Below, piece by piece: positions 15,673 to 27,651 of a stretch of DNA of 64,000 nt. The translations under genes and the position numbers were made by a program. The notes beneath the pieces were generated by a model. That model searched no databases and was not told where the DNA came from. It saw nothing but the letters and a program-made list of their open reading frames with translations. Each line of letters opens with the position of its first letter. Position 1 is the stretch's first letter. This DNA comes from Gyromitra esculenta (taxonomy: Eukaryota; Ascomycota; Pezizomycetes; Pezizales; Discinaceae): positions 930,001 to 994,000 of the forward strand of contig JBCAML010000011.1 in assembly GCA_038503075.1 (NCBI GenBank), written 5' to 3'.

Positions 15673-17094
15673 ACAAATTGAGAAAGGTTTCTGGTTTCGC
15701 GGCTTTGCCGTACACGCTCGTTCGATTATCTTTTTTTTTTTTTTGGTTTTGGTCTTGGCTTTTATTTTTTATTCGGCTTCGTTTTCTTCTTCCCTTTTCC
15801 ATATACCCCTTGTGAGCGCGCATGGGTTATATCTTTATACCTACGGGATAAGTTCCATGTGTTTGGTTCCCCTAGTGTATGACTTGTTTTTATTTTTATT
15901 TTTATTATTTACTTTGTTAAACCTCCAACTGAGAATCAAACGAAGCGTCGTTGAGAGTTCCTTTGTATCCGCTTATATTATTGGGTTGGTTAAGATATTT
16001 TATCGGCGTCATGTTTTTTCCTTATATACGTGGGATGAATCTGTTAGGACGGTATGAATTATGTGTGTGTGCGTGTGTTTTTTCTATCTTCTTTTTTTCT
16101 TCTTCTCTTTTCTTCCGATTGAATTGTCCACACTCGGCTAGTATTTTTATCTTCTCGTACATGGTTTTTAGTAGGCTTTCATGCCACTAGTATTTTTATG
16201 TTTCTTTTTTTTTCTTTCCTCTACTCCTGATACCTTTTGTATCATGCTTTTTCTCCTTCTTTGTTCTTTTTTTTCGGTGCGGGAAAGATTTTTTGAGACA
16301 CGGAAAATGGGAAGGATATCTGTTTTGTGTCAATGGTATGCGGTTGAATTTGTTTCTTTTATTTCCCCCTCTTGTGTTAAACCCCTTCCCTTTCTTCGTC
16401 TTCTTCTTTCGCTAGGATGTGACGAACCTTTCAAATATGGTCTATATTCCCAAAGGCTGTTTCAATTTAGCAGGTGTATACGGTGGTGCGTGCCGGCTAT
16501 TGAGTTTTTTTGTGTTTATTTTTTTACGTATTTATTTGGAAAGTGTTTGAAACCAAAAAAATAAGGCGATTGGTTTTTGATTATTATTTTACTTTCGAGC
16601 GGGTTTGCTTTTGTTATGTTTTTTTGGGGGGGGGGTTCGTGCGTACATATAGTTATTAATGGTGATGACGGGAATTAACAACTATTTCTATGCTGATTAT
16701 TTGGCTGGTGTCAAAAACTGCGGATTAAGTGACTTTTGTGTTCCTTGAGCAGAAGGCGAAAACTAAAGAAACTTGGGCATTCGGTCTTCGGAATTACTCT
16801 GTACCGAGGGGAAGACGCGATGGCGATGGCGGAGACGATAGTAGGACTGCTCAAGACCGAGTCACTATCCACGACCCAGACACCGCTGGCCCGCACATTG
16901 AATCACGAACGAGCACTCGATCGGCGGGGCATAGCGCTGCCAAGGCCGCTAGCGTTCGCGGCTCTCAAATTTCTCGAACTTCAACATCAACATCAACATC
17001 AACGGCCGTTCGGGGAAATCTTCAACATCGCCAGAACCAGATCCGTGTCTCCAATTCACCTCGCCCCGGGAACAGTTGTCTGTCTACGTCTACA
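15673..17094. other. Intergenic, T-rich 3' region and mL44 leader
   Basis: T-rich sequence follows the CP2 gene (15.7-16.6 kb), with a G11 run near 16627. The frame upstream of the mL44 start stays open from 16729, but its composition and the CAACAT repeat near 16981-17005 look like leader, not mitochondrial protein. Confidence 0.55.
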
Positions 17095-18201
17095 ATGAAA
17101 CGCATACGCTGCTCGTCCTCGCTATGTGACCAATTTCTCTCCCCGGGCGTCGCAAGCCCATGCACACAGAGGCTGCTGCCCCGCCCTCGAATAGCGGCCG
17201 CAGCGAAGCCCTTTCTCGCCCAGCAAACAAGACGACCGCTCTCCACGAGCCCCTACCGACCGAGCGCTGCGGTGGTAGAGTCGTCGTCAGACTCGCCCAG
17301 CACCTATCCCCCAGGAACCGCCCCCATCACGCCCTCCCGCGACCCACTAAACTCGGCCAAACTCGCTGCGCTGCACGCCCGTCTCAACCTGCATCCAAAA
17401 TTCCCCGTGCAGACTCTAGCACGGGCACTGCTGGACCAGTCCGCAGAACTAAACCGGTTCTACAACAACAGCTCCCTCGCCTTCCTGGGCAACACGCTGC
17501 TGGGATACTACGGCACCGAGCACTTCCTATGCACATACCCACGGCTCCCCACCGTGGTCCTGCAAACCGCCATGGCCGCCTTCGTCGGTCCCCGGGCTCT
17601 TGCAGCCATCGGCCGAGAATGGGGTGTCGAGATCGCCTTCGAGCCCACCCCGAACGTCGACGCTGGCCTCCTACAGTTCAAGCGGCTGCTGCCCGGACCA
17701 AAGATCTCAGAGAGCCTGAAACCCCCCCGCAGCGAAGGCGTCACTGAAGAAGAAGCCATGGCCGATTTCGTGCGTGCTACATTCGCCGGCGTCTATCTCC
17801 ACGAGGGAGTCGCAGCGACGAAGCAGTTTTTCCGTCAACACGTGTTATCGCGGAAATTGGATTTGGACAAGCTGTTTAATTTCACACAGCCGACGAGGGA
17901 GCTTTCGCGGTTGTGTGCGCGCGAGGGCTTCGCGCCCCCTGTTGCGAGGCTGCTGAGCGAGACTGGGCGGATGAGTAAGACTCCGGTGTTCGTGGTGGGT
18001 GTTTATTCGGATTCGGAGATCCTTGGGGAGGGTGCTGGCGCGAGCTTGAATGAAGCGAGAATAAGGGCGGCAGTGAATGCGTTGAAGGGATGGTATCTGT
18101 ATAGTCCGTTTGATACTGTGGATCTCCCAAGCAAGACGGATGTCGACCCGGAGGCTTCGTTTAAGCCCGCGATGATAGATATTGGGGAGGTGGTTGTTTA
18201 G
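17095..18201 (+). CDS. MRPL3: Mitochondrial large-subunit ribosomal protein mL44 (MRPL3)
   Basis: This is a structural protein of the mitochondrial 54S ribosomal subunit, built on an RNase III-like fold plus a double-stranded RNA-binding domain. The gene is intronless and gives 368 aa. The start MKRIRCSSSLCDQFLSPG opens an arginine- and serine-rich mitochondrial presequence ending near RRPLSTSPY. The RNase III-like region contains LAFLGNTLLGYYGTEHF at about residues 128-145. The acidic residues of the active enzyme motif are absent there, as expected for mL44. The C-terminal domain contains FVVGVYSDSEILGEGAGAS followed by a helix with EARIRAAVNALKGWYLY, a dsRBD-like end. The frame is also open upstream to 16729, but this Met fits the presequence best. 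Confidence 0.9.
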   Translation: MKRIRCSSSLCDQFLSPGVASPCTQRLLPRPRIAAAAKPFLAQQTRRPLSTSPYRPSAAVVESSSDSPSTYPPGTAPITPSRDPLNSAKLAALHARLNLHPKFPVQTLARALLDQSAELNRFYNNSSLAFLGNTLLGYYGTEHFLCTYPRLPTVVLQTAMAAFVGPRALAAIGREWGVEIAFEPTPNVDAGLLQFKRLLPGPKISESLKPPRSEGVTEEEAMADFVRATFAGVYLHEGVAATKQFFRQHVLSRKLDLDKLFNFTQPTRELSRLCAREGFAPPVARLLSETGRMSKTPVFVVGVYSDSEILGEGAGASLNEARIRAAVNALKGWYLYSPFDTVDLPSKTDVDPEASFKPAMIDIGEVVV

Positions 18202-19505
18202 AGAGAGAAATGAATGGGTAAGTAGGGAATAAGGGGTGGATATCATAGAAAGGCGTAACGGGGATGGATGCATGAATGTACGTCTGGGTTGGCATTTTTC
18301 ATGTGGACGGCGGTTCGTCCTCTTGTGTATTAAAAAAAATCTAAATTTTCCTTTTTTCCTTTTATTCGGTCTCGATTCCCCCCTTACATCTCACTGGTTA
18401 TATACTCCGAAAATACCCAGAGGGTAAATAAAAGCAAGAAAAAAAATTATAAAAATCAAAAATCAAAAAGAGTTGCGCAAATAATATCAACTTGTTTCAT
18501 ATCCCATCACTCGACAACTGCGTCTTCGAGTCCTGTTGGAATATTTGGTTAATAGATAGTAGAATCAGTTATTAAGTAGCTGGGCTATGTCGTCCTATAT
18601 ATATATGGCTGAAAGTCTTTGCTTCCCGCCTCCTCATGCTCCCTCTCCTCTACACTTCACTCGCTTGAAGCAACAACTCCTCCTTCTGTGTTGCAACGGG
18701 GTGACACAGGGCCAAAAGTCTTTAGCACTTAGGCTTCACCCCCGCTTCGTGATACTTCTCCTCCTCTCATGATGCCCTTTTAGGGAAGCATCCATCATGA
18801 TACACTCTTCACTCTTCACCCTCTCCTAGCGAGACTCAAGGGCCCCCTCTTCTCTCTTCGGCTGCAACTCGGATCGGATCTCGGTTACAGCCACTCTTCG
18901 CCCTCGTTTAGTGCGCGCCTTTGTCTCTACCTTGTTTGTGCTTGATCGTTACTACTGCCAGCAGTATTCTACCAATCACACACACAACAAACTTCACCAT
19001 CATTCAAAAATCTTGTTTGTTCACCTGGATTTTTTGTTTTGTTTTGTTTTGTATTTCTTTTTTGTCGGGAGGTTGAGAGAGTAGGGTTTTGTTCGCTATA
19101 ACTTGGTTACATGTGATATTCTGCAGATAAATCTCACGGTTTAGTCACTCGTTAAGGCTCTTCGATATCACGAAGATGAGCGATCTTCTTAGCGAGATAC
19201 TAACTCGTTTGAAGAGGGCAGTGTTTCTACAAGTTCTACGGAGGTATACTTGAGTGAAGTATCGACGATGGTTCAACGACAGCGAGGTTCGAGGTAGAGA
19301 AGTATCAGATTGTATACGCAGAAGGTAAACGAACGTTCTTGGGAAAGAAAGAAAGAAAGAAACCACAGCGTAGAAATCCTTCACTTAAATACCCCGCTCT
19401 CCCGTAACACAAACAACACCCTAACAATAACCGAGAAACAACCGAACAACAAAGCCCTTATATCCCGACGACTCTTCGTTACTACCAACGACTTCTCCTT
19501 AACTC
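18202..19505. other. Intergenic between mL44 and the retrotransposon
   Basis: AT-rich 3' flank (18.2-18.6 kb) is followed by CT-rich sequence (18.6-19.0 kb) and a tract with TTTTG repeats near 19030. No gene is recognisable. A 16-nt string TTGCTTCCCGCCTCCT near 18619 recurs at 27126 on the other side of the retrotransposon. Confidence 0.5.
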
Positions 19506-19510
19506 ATTAC

Positions 19511-20400
19511 TGTAAGCACCGGTCTTACCGCACAGAAATCTCCAAGAAGATAACAATCTGACGCTATAATTCTTTTCTTATCCGCAACACAATACATGCG
19601 CGCAAGTCCTAATCGTTTCTTATGAACCGTAAAAGATAACCGTAGGGTTGAAAGTAGGGATCGAAAGAAAGTTCCGTGAAGAACTTCCAATAGTAAGGTT
19701 TTAATTAACTAACGCCGCTGTGTGTAGTTTGAATATCGCTTTCTTGTTGTCGTATCGTGTTCGTTCGAATATACTCTTCGTCTAACCAATCTGGAAGGAC
19801 GAAGGCGTCATTGTGGACGCGTCGTGACTTTGAGGTTCGTGTCGCGTGAAGCAACAACAAAGTCTCTTGAAGAAATAAAGGATTAACTGCATGAAGAAAG
19901 TATTACTTGAAGATGAAACGAACGCAGGACCTTGAGAGTATGAATGAAAGTCGTATATCTGCATTAAAATTTATCTGATATAATATTGATAAAGGCTCGT
20001 TCTTCGTCATTAATGATCAGGAAGAAGACCCTTACCAATGATGAAACATTGGACTACTTATAGTAGTCAGCGTCGAATATCTGAAGGCTATGTAATAACG
20101 TGAACTAACGTGAAGAAATCGTAGACACGAACGCTTTCGCCCCGGCTCTCACTCTCGTTATCGTATGGCGTGATTATCGGAATTAACCGACATGACGTAT
20201 AAGCGAATCGGGAAGTGTCGATCGAAAGAGTCGGCCATTGATGACACAAGGAAAGCCAAACATCCAATCCGAATCTTATTAATAATCAGCCAAGATTAAT
20301 AATAACCGCAAACGTGGTCGAGGATTGAGCAATTAGTCGTATGTGTGCATCGTAAGCGAACTCAAGTCAAAATTAAGTAACCTACCAAATAGGTATAACA
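19511..20400 (-). repeat. 3' LTR of the Ty3/gypsy element (890 bp)
   Basis: On the plus strand it begins TGTAAG and ends ATAACA, keeping the TG...CA termini. It aligns with 26260-27064 over its length through shared blocks such as TACCGCACAGAAATCTCC, AAGGTTTTAATTAACTAACG and ATCTGATATAATATTGATAA. The boundary is fixed by the ATTAC duplication. Confidence 0.92.
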
Positions 20401-21399
20401 GTATCCTCACAGGTTAGTCGTCATAAATCTAACTATAATACAAAATAATTAACTGATTACAAAGTGGTTATAGCATCTTGGGTACGTAAAAACCAGCGTT
20501 CTTGGCGCGATGGAAAATTTTCCTCAATTTAGTTTCTTTTTAGTAGTAAAAGCATTTTATACGTATTACAGCGAGGAAAGAATACAAATGTGAAACAGAT
20601 GGGCAGAACATTGTTGTGGGTAAAGACTGTGAAATTCGGCAATTCTTGGCTGCGTTGGCTATCCTCATGTCGGCAGGTTCATGAGTTAAATGTACGGGTA
20701 TCGCGTTTGATGAAATAGAACGTCATTGTCGTTCGTCGTCGCTTTGGTTTCTATATTACCATTTTGACGATGTATTCGTCTTCGTTGTCGCCTTCAATGT
20801 CGTCAGGCGGCGGTCGGTCTTGTTTTCGGGTTTACTGACATCGGTATGGCTCGACGAGGATACATGGAAGGTGGGGAATATCTCAAATGACCTCACTGTA
20901 TCTAAAGGTCTGCAGTACTCGTGTAATCGGGAAGGGTCCGTATGACTTAGGGGCTAACTTTTTCGTTGAATGACTTGGTTTAATGTTTACGGCGTCGGCA
21001 TTACTTAAATCTCAGACGCAAGGATGGTTCCGCCTGTCGTTTCTTGTCAAAATATTTGGACATGTTTTTAGGGTGGCTTTGAGCGAGGTAGTGGCAAAAT
21101 CGTTTCTTTCTGAAGCCGATGTGCGTATAAACTTTGTTTTGGATTCTTGACTTCGGTATCAATCGTCAGCATTACGGGATGGAAACCATGATTGGCGTAG
21201 AAGGGGTGATTCAGGTGGCGTTACAGCGTTGTTGTGAAGCTCATTAGGATGAGTCGTCTCGTCATCTTGGTCGTAGTTGACAAAGTTTCTTAGGTAGGCA
21301 GGACTTGATTAACGCTTCGGTTTGTCGTCGGTCTCAGGATGGAATGCGGTAGATTCTTTGGACTTAATGTCTAGAAGTTTGCATAATGAGGTCAGAATT

Positions 21400-24170
21400 C
21401 ACTGTGAACTTAGCGTCTCGATGAAACAATTTCTTTCGGAAGCGTGAAGTTTCCAAACTTTGTCAATAAGCGCTGTAGCATCACTTCTTGTAGCATTAGT
21501 GGGATGAAGTGCGCCATCTTGGTAAACCTGTCAACTACTACACATATTTGGGTGAATCATCTCGACTCGGGTAACTGGACGATGAAGTCTGTTGATATCG
21601 ACATCCATGGAGCGTATGGGGTCTCTAGCGGTTGCAGGAGTCATATTTCTTATGACGGATTTGTTATGTTGGCGTGGATTGCGTGAGCGGACGTAATCTG
21701 TAATCCACTCGGTCATATGAGGAGTAGAAGTTCGTGAACAAGTTAGTGGTTTTGTCCATGCCAAAGTGTCATGCTATCTTGGAGTCGTGTTCGTTTCTAA
21801 AATGGTAGTTTTGATTTAAATAAATCGTTAGGGATTGTTAGCTGTTTTTCGATAGAGGAGTTCTGTGTAGTGTTGTAGCCTCTTGATTTATTTCTTAGAA
21901 CTTTAACTAAGTCTCGAATTTCCTTATAGTCTTCGTCGGACTCAGCCTTCGCTTTTAACCTTAACAAAAATTAAATTTAAGGACTTGAAGCGCTGAGGAT
22001 CTTGATGAAATAAGTAGGCTCATCGTGTGTTGTATTAGGATTAAAATTATAATGGTGATGATTGCCGTTTGAGTCCAGCTCGGTAAAGTGTAACGGGTCG
22101 TCGTTTTGGTTTTGTACAATTGTGTTATCGTCTTTTCTATGAATTAAGGATATAACGATTGACTTACTGGGACGCCAGTCATATCGACTTGGCCGCTTCA
22201 GAACATGGCTTCTGTAGGCTGTGTTGTATCCCCCTCCTTGGGACGATCTCCGTCGTCTTGATAATGCATCTGAGCTTTCCTCCCGTGATCAAGGTCGATA
22301 TATGATTTTAAAGTCGAATGACGATAAATATTAGCCCATCTAGCTGTCGTCGATTTAGGATCCTTGTCTCCTTCATGAAATATTCGAGATTTTTATGGTC
22401 CGTATAGACGATCGGCTTGGTCTTCTTATACAGGTAATGTCGCCATTCGCGAAGGCGGTTCTTATCGCGAGTAGTTAACATCGTGCGCTCGTAGTTAAGT
22501 TCGCTTTATTAAATTTTACGGAATGGAATGCTTCTTTGGATGTAACTTGCTATCGATGATCTGCGAGAGGGCCTTGGCAGCGCATAGTACGGCGTCGGTT
22601 TCTACGCAGTCTGTCGTTCGGCGTAAAGTGACAAAGGATGGGTCTTTGTCGTGAAGGCAACTTTTAGGTACTCGAAAGCTATCGACTTGACGGTCACCCC
22701 ATTGGAATTCTTGGGGTCACTTTGGTTAACTCGGTTAAGGGACTTGCACTTGGGAGAAATTTTCGATGAACCGTCGGTAAAAATTGGCGAATCCAATGAA
22801 TACGAGCATCGCGTATCTTTCTTCGGGGTTTCCATGAAAGGATTGACTCGACCTTCTTCATTGACATAGACACGCGCTTTGTCAGAAATTATGTGCAAAA
22901 ACTCAACTTGCAAGTGAAAGTAGGCTTTTCTTAATGGATCTTTATAAACCTCGTCCTCCAACCGCTGCAGGACTCTGGTCACCAAGGCCTCATGTTCCTA
23001 TAGATGAGGATGTCGTCAATATAAACCACGACCCCTTGGTCCGAAATTCGCGGAGACCGATCGATCATATCTTGAAAGGTTGCGGGGCGTTCTTGCCCGA
23101 AAAGCATGACTGTGTCTTCGAAATGACCATATCTTGTACGAAACGCTGTTTTCCACTCATCGCCTTCTTTGATACGGATCTGGTGAAAACCGTCTTTGAG
23201 GTCAGGTTTGGTAAAGATCGAAGCCCATTATTCTATCACGCAATTCGGACATTAGCGGCAGAGGGTATCGGTTCTTTCTGTCACCTTGTTCAAGCGCGTG
23301 TCTACGCATAGTCGTAGCTCCTCCGTCTGGTTTCGGCGCGAATAATATGGGCGACCAGCAGGTGACTTGCTTTGGTCGTATCTTCCTTCGGCCACCATTT
23401 TGTCCAAGATCTTCGGAGAATCTCAAGTTCTTTTTCCGAAAGTTTATAGATTGGACCATGAGGGGTTGTCCCATCTTTCGAGATCAATAGCGTGATCGAA
23501 TGGCGCTTCGTTCGAGGATTCACGGATGGGAGTGCCAAATAGACTGACAAATCGGTGGTATCTTTCCGGGAGAGTCTTGAAGTTCGGTTTCTTCGTCATC
23601 GATTGCACGCACCATGCCAATTATTCGGGCATTCTCGTCCAGGCGCCATTCGTCATATTCGATATCGTTACCGGTATTAAGAGGCGATCGTCATTGACCT
23701 GTTATAGCAACTGCGAGATTCGAACTTCCGTGGTCGTAAGGGTTTTCCATCCGGTGACTCGTCAACCACCAACTCCCTGGCACTATCAAGTCTAACCCAG
23801 CCTCGACTGGCCCAATCTCGCAGGATACATTAGATGTATGATTATTCCCTATGATCATAGTAATGGGGTTAGTAAAGGGTTGTCCCGCTCAACCACTTCT
23901 TCACCTGTGAAGTTTCTAATGGTTAACGGGACGTCTCTTTCACCTTTGGGACCGACCATTTCCTAACAAACAAAGGGGACAAGAGAAAAACATTAGCTCA
24001 GAATCTAGCAATACATTGACTACCACCTTCCTTCCATTGATTACCAGTAGCGCTTGCCCCGGTGGGTTCTGTATGTTGTTTTTTGTTGGACGATTCCGAA
24101 GAGACGTCCTCCTTTCCTTTTCGTTTGTTTTTGTATTTTTCGGTCTCAAGGATTGAGACAATTCTTTCTT
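21400..24170 (-). pseudogene. Broken pol of the Ty3/gypsy element (protease, RT, RNase H, integrase)
   Basis: Translated fragments in shifting frames give a consistent pol order on the minus strand. Near 24060-24000 is GQALLVINGRKVVVNVLLDS, the retropepsin region, with the active-site DSGA reduced to DSEL. From about 23450 the reverse transcriptase shows APKPDGG, KNRYPLPLMSELRDRI and [16 protein letters not shown]. Its catalytic box VVYIDDIL lies at 23027-23004. Fragments of connection and RNase H follow at 22985-22600. Near 21764-21530 remnants matching the integrase core appear in two frames. Frameshifts between every block make this a pseudogene. Confidence 0.85.
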
Positions 24171-24285
24171 CGATTGCCAGGGTTTCGAATGTTTGGTTAA
24201 TGTCTGCTACCTCCTGGCTCGCCGGTAGTCGACCTAGTGAAAATTCTCTGACATTTCCTCGTCAGAATTTGTATTTGCATAAAGA

Positions 24286-25330
24286 TTAACAGGGGTCCTG
24301 GAGATCCGCCCCTTTGGAGCGGTAACTCCGCTCACGGCCCCTTTTGTAATGGCGCTGTCGCGGCTCGTCTTGGCGGCCAAACGCTTCTCCAATGCATCCC
24401 CAGCACTTTCTCATTCTTTTCGGGTTTGACCCATTTTCGTTTACGACTGGCGCCGGCTTGCGCGGATGATACCGTTCGGGGTTCGCTTCGCGTCGCACGT
24501 CTTCCAATGACAGTCGGGTCGACCACACCCAGTGCAGTGTTTCGCCCGCCTGCGTCGATCAACTAGGTCTGACTTACCTTCATGAGCAGCCTTCCAACCC
24601 GAGGCATCTCACTGTCTGTTAGTGGGGGGAGGGCATCTTTCTTAGGGGTATCCTCCTTGCATTACTTTTGAGTCACTCTGCTTTTGAATCCCTTTTCCCG
24701 ACGTTCCTCCGCTTTTTCTCCTCCTTTTTCCCACGACCATCCGTGGTGAGACCTCTATTCTCCAGTTTCATGATACAAATACTCCTCCCACAACCTTCCT
24801 CTTGATCGTAGGCCTCCAGCCATTGCACATCATCGTCGAACGGACCACAACCTACCATCAACTCTCGTATCTTGAGAGGGATCTTTCTTCGACCTTCATT
24901 CTCCACAGTGTCCCAGCCATCCCAACCTTTATATTTAGGTTCTTCATTTTGAGGATATATTCGCCAGCGGTTGTGTAGTACACGATCCATGGCATATATG
25001 GCATCGCGTTTTTCATCCGGAGAACAGAATACTTCCTTCATCTTCAGATGAGAAGGTTGCCCGTGCATACTCTGGTTCCTGGATTTGTCCTTCGTATTCC
25101 GTCCATCTTGTTGGTATACGTAACAGCGTATGGTGGCGCTTGTTTCTCGTATTTGACGGCGTAGTGGATTTTGTGTCGGTCGCTGGTCCAAAGCCACTTG
25201 TTCATCTCAAAATATCTTGTGAACGGATCCATGCCCGAGATCTTGATTTGTGGCAGTGAATTTTTTCGGATTCGCCGATCGGGATCTTGTGGTGTCGTGA
25301 TGATGGTATGAATGGTGATTACCATTTCAC
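24286..25330 (-). pseudogene. Probable gag remnant of the Ty3/gypsy element
   Basis: Minus-strand fragments at 25197-24673 and 24528-24286 sit where gag is expected, upstream of the protease. The first has the sequence WLEAYDQEEGCG and a basic, lysine-rich end. The second is basic and contains CWGC, possibly a ruined zinc knuckle. I assign it by position more than by sequence. Confidence 0.5.
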
Positions 25331-26259
25331 CGGGGTTATTTGGGGGGGTGGCGGTGGAGGAGCATTACTTGGTGCCCTCCGCCGTCGGTTCTCTCTTTCT
25401 TTTTCTGGTGTCGATTAGTATCTTCGATGTTAATTGCAGCCCTTTCTTCCTCCGAATCATCGATGACGATCCGTCACCTGATCCAGGCGCCAGCACCAAC
25501 ACGGTAATTAGGTCCATGTCTGCGCACCGTGTCTTTCCGGAGGGTTCACCTCGTTCACTTTGGGCTGGATTCCTTTCGCTACTACAGTGGGAGGTAGTTG
25601 GGGTGCGTGAATAGAGCCTGAGGCCTCTTCGATCGGGCTGGTAGTTCGACTGAGCACGAATATGTTGAGTGATCTGGTAGAGTAACACTCACGATCGTTA
25701 AGGCGACTTCGTTGTCTTTGCGTTCTCTCTTGTTTACACTATAAACTTCGACTACCGTTTCGCCACGTCTGTTGGTGTCTCGTATGCTTCTTGTTGCAGC
25801 GGGCCAATGTTATTACCAAGGACCGTGAACAGTACGCCGATACGGGCGAGTTCTTCGGCCGAGAACTCTGTTGGTGCAAGTACATTTGCTTGGATATGGG
25901 TTAGGCTTAGATATTGAGTTTGAGCGCTGTGAGTTAAGTTGGTTTAGAGGCAGCGGTGTTTCTGCTGGCCTCTTCTTGCGCTTAGTACAACGTGTCTAAA
26001 GGCCGTTTAGCGTAAGCGTAAGATTATCACGCTGTGCGTGAGCATCCTATTTGAAAGCGACTTTTAGGAGGATGGCGTGAAGTGTTTTGGAATGAAGGGC
26101 TTAGGAGCGGGTGTGAGATGGGTAGTTCTTCGACGGGCGAGTTCTCGAAGAGTGTCTCGAGATGGGATCTTCGTAACCGTCGAACATGTCTGTATCCATC
26201 ACAAATACGTCCGCCATTATAGTTGAATAACCAAAGTATTGATACGCCTATCAATATAC

Positions 26260-27064
26260 CGTAAGACATTTACCGCACAGAAATCTCCGTTTTAGATAAC
26301 AATCTGACGCTATAACTGCTATCCGCAACACAATACACAAGCAGTAATCGTTTACGAATGCTAAAAGATAACCGTAGAGGACGAAAGAAAGCTCACAAGA
26401 ACTTCCAATAGTAAGGTTTTAATTAACTAACGCCGGTCGCCTACGCATGTGTAGTTTGAATATCGCTTCTTTCTTGTTGGGTATCGTGTTCGTTCGAATA
26501 TACTCTTCGTCTAACCAATCCTGGAAGACGATGTGCGACGCGTCGTGACTTTGAGGTTCGTGTCGCGTGAAGAACAACAAAGTCTCTTGAAGAAATAAAG
26601 GATTCTTTCGTGAAGAAAGTATTCTTGAAGATGAAACGAACGCAGACGCGAGAGTATGAATGAAAGTCGTATCTGCATTAAATTATCTGATATAATATTG
26701 ATAAGGCTCGTTCTTCGTCGCTAATGATCGGAAGAAGGCACCTGATGAAACATTTGAACTTATAGTAGTCAGCGTCGCATCTGAAAAGTATGTAATAACG
26801 TGAACTAACGTGAAGAAATCGTAGACGCGAAGCGCTTTCATCCTCACTCATTATCGTATGGCGTGATTGTCGGAATTAACCGGCGACGTATGTCGAATCG
26901 GGGAAGTGTCGATCGAAAGAGTCATTGATGAAAGGAAACTAAACATCAATCCAATAATCAACCAAGATTAATAATAACCGACATGGTCGTGATTGAACGC
27001 TAGTCCATATGTGTGCATCGTAGAACTCAAGTCGTAACCAACTAAGCTACCAATAGGTATAACA
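26260..27064 (-). repeat. 5' LTR of the Ty3/gypsy element (805 bp)
   Basis: It matches the left LTR but starts CGTAAG instead of TGTAAG, so its inner terminal dinucleotide is mutated. It is 85 bp shorter through many short deletions. It is followed immediately by ATTAC (27065-27069), the target duplication. Confidence 0.92.
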
Positions 27065-27069
27065 ATTAC

Positions 27070-27651
27070 CCAGTTCCATCCGTGAAAATAAAACAATGAA
27101 ACAATGATTTAACAAAAAAAAAAAAATTGCTTCCCGCCTCCTAAACCTCCCTCACGCATATATAAAAGCCTCATCGCCATATCGCCATCAATCAGCTAGG
27201 ATACATTAAGAGGTAGTGACAAAACATCATTTTAGGAATTGTTGAAATTTCTTTCATATATAATTTTCATAACCAAGGTTGAGTTCTAAAGATCCTTAGA
27301 CGCCGTTATGTGTACTTGAGAGAATTTTTTATAAGGAACATAAAAACCCAATCATCACCAGTCTAAACTCAACCCACTACCAATCTCCTCGCACTACATA
27401 TATATAATGACAGAGACTCCCGTATTTTTAGCTCCCGATACCAATCACGTCATAATACGTCAATCATTAAATTATCCCGTTTAAGCCACTCCGTGAGGGG
27501 CTAAACTTAATAAAAAAAATGCTGGCTCATAAAGCAAACAGAAAGAAGAAGAAAACCCCGTATGTACGTTTTAAAACAAAAGAGAGAGGGATTTAAAAAA
27601 AAAGGAGGGTATCAAGTCAAATCGAAATAAGGCATACGCTATACGCTTTTT
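27070..27651. other. Intergenic, AT-rich
   Basis: AT-rich sequence between the retrotransposon and the 3' end of the minus-strand metalloprotease-like gene. It contains an A13 run near 27113 and no recognisable gene. Confidence 0.6.

Larger units (their letters stand above)
19511..27064 (-). mobile_element. Decayed Ty3/gypsy LTR retrotransposon, complete with LTRs
   Basis: Two long direct repeats (19511-20400 and 26260-27064) bound an element of about 7.55 kb. The five bases outside it are identical, ATTAC at 19506-19510 and 27065-27069, so this is one insertion event with a preserved target-site duplication. Internal coding runs on the minus strand, in the order expected of Ty3/gypsy elements: protease, reverse transcriptase, RNase H, integrase. 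The right repeat is therefore the 5' LTR. All frames are broken by many small indels and stops, so the element is not autonomous. The two LTRs also differ mostly by short indels, which points to an old insertion. Confidence 0.92.

Noticed and set aside
16729..17094. Upstream extension of the mL44 frame.
   Set aside because: Low-complexity Ser/Thr/His repeats and no presequence character; the Met at 17095 begins a normal mitochondrial leader.
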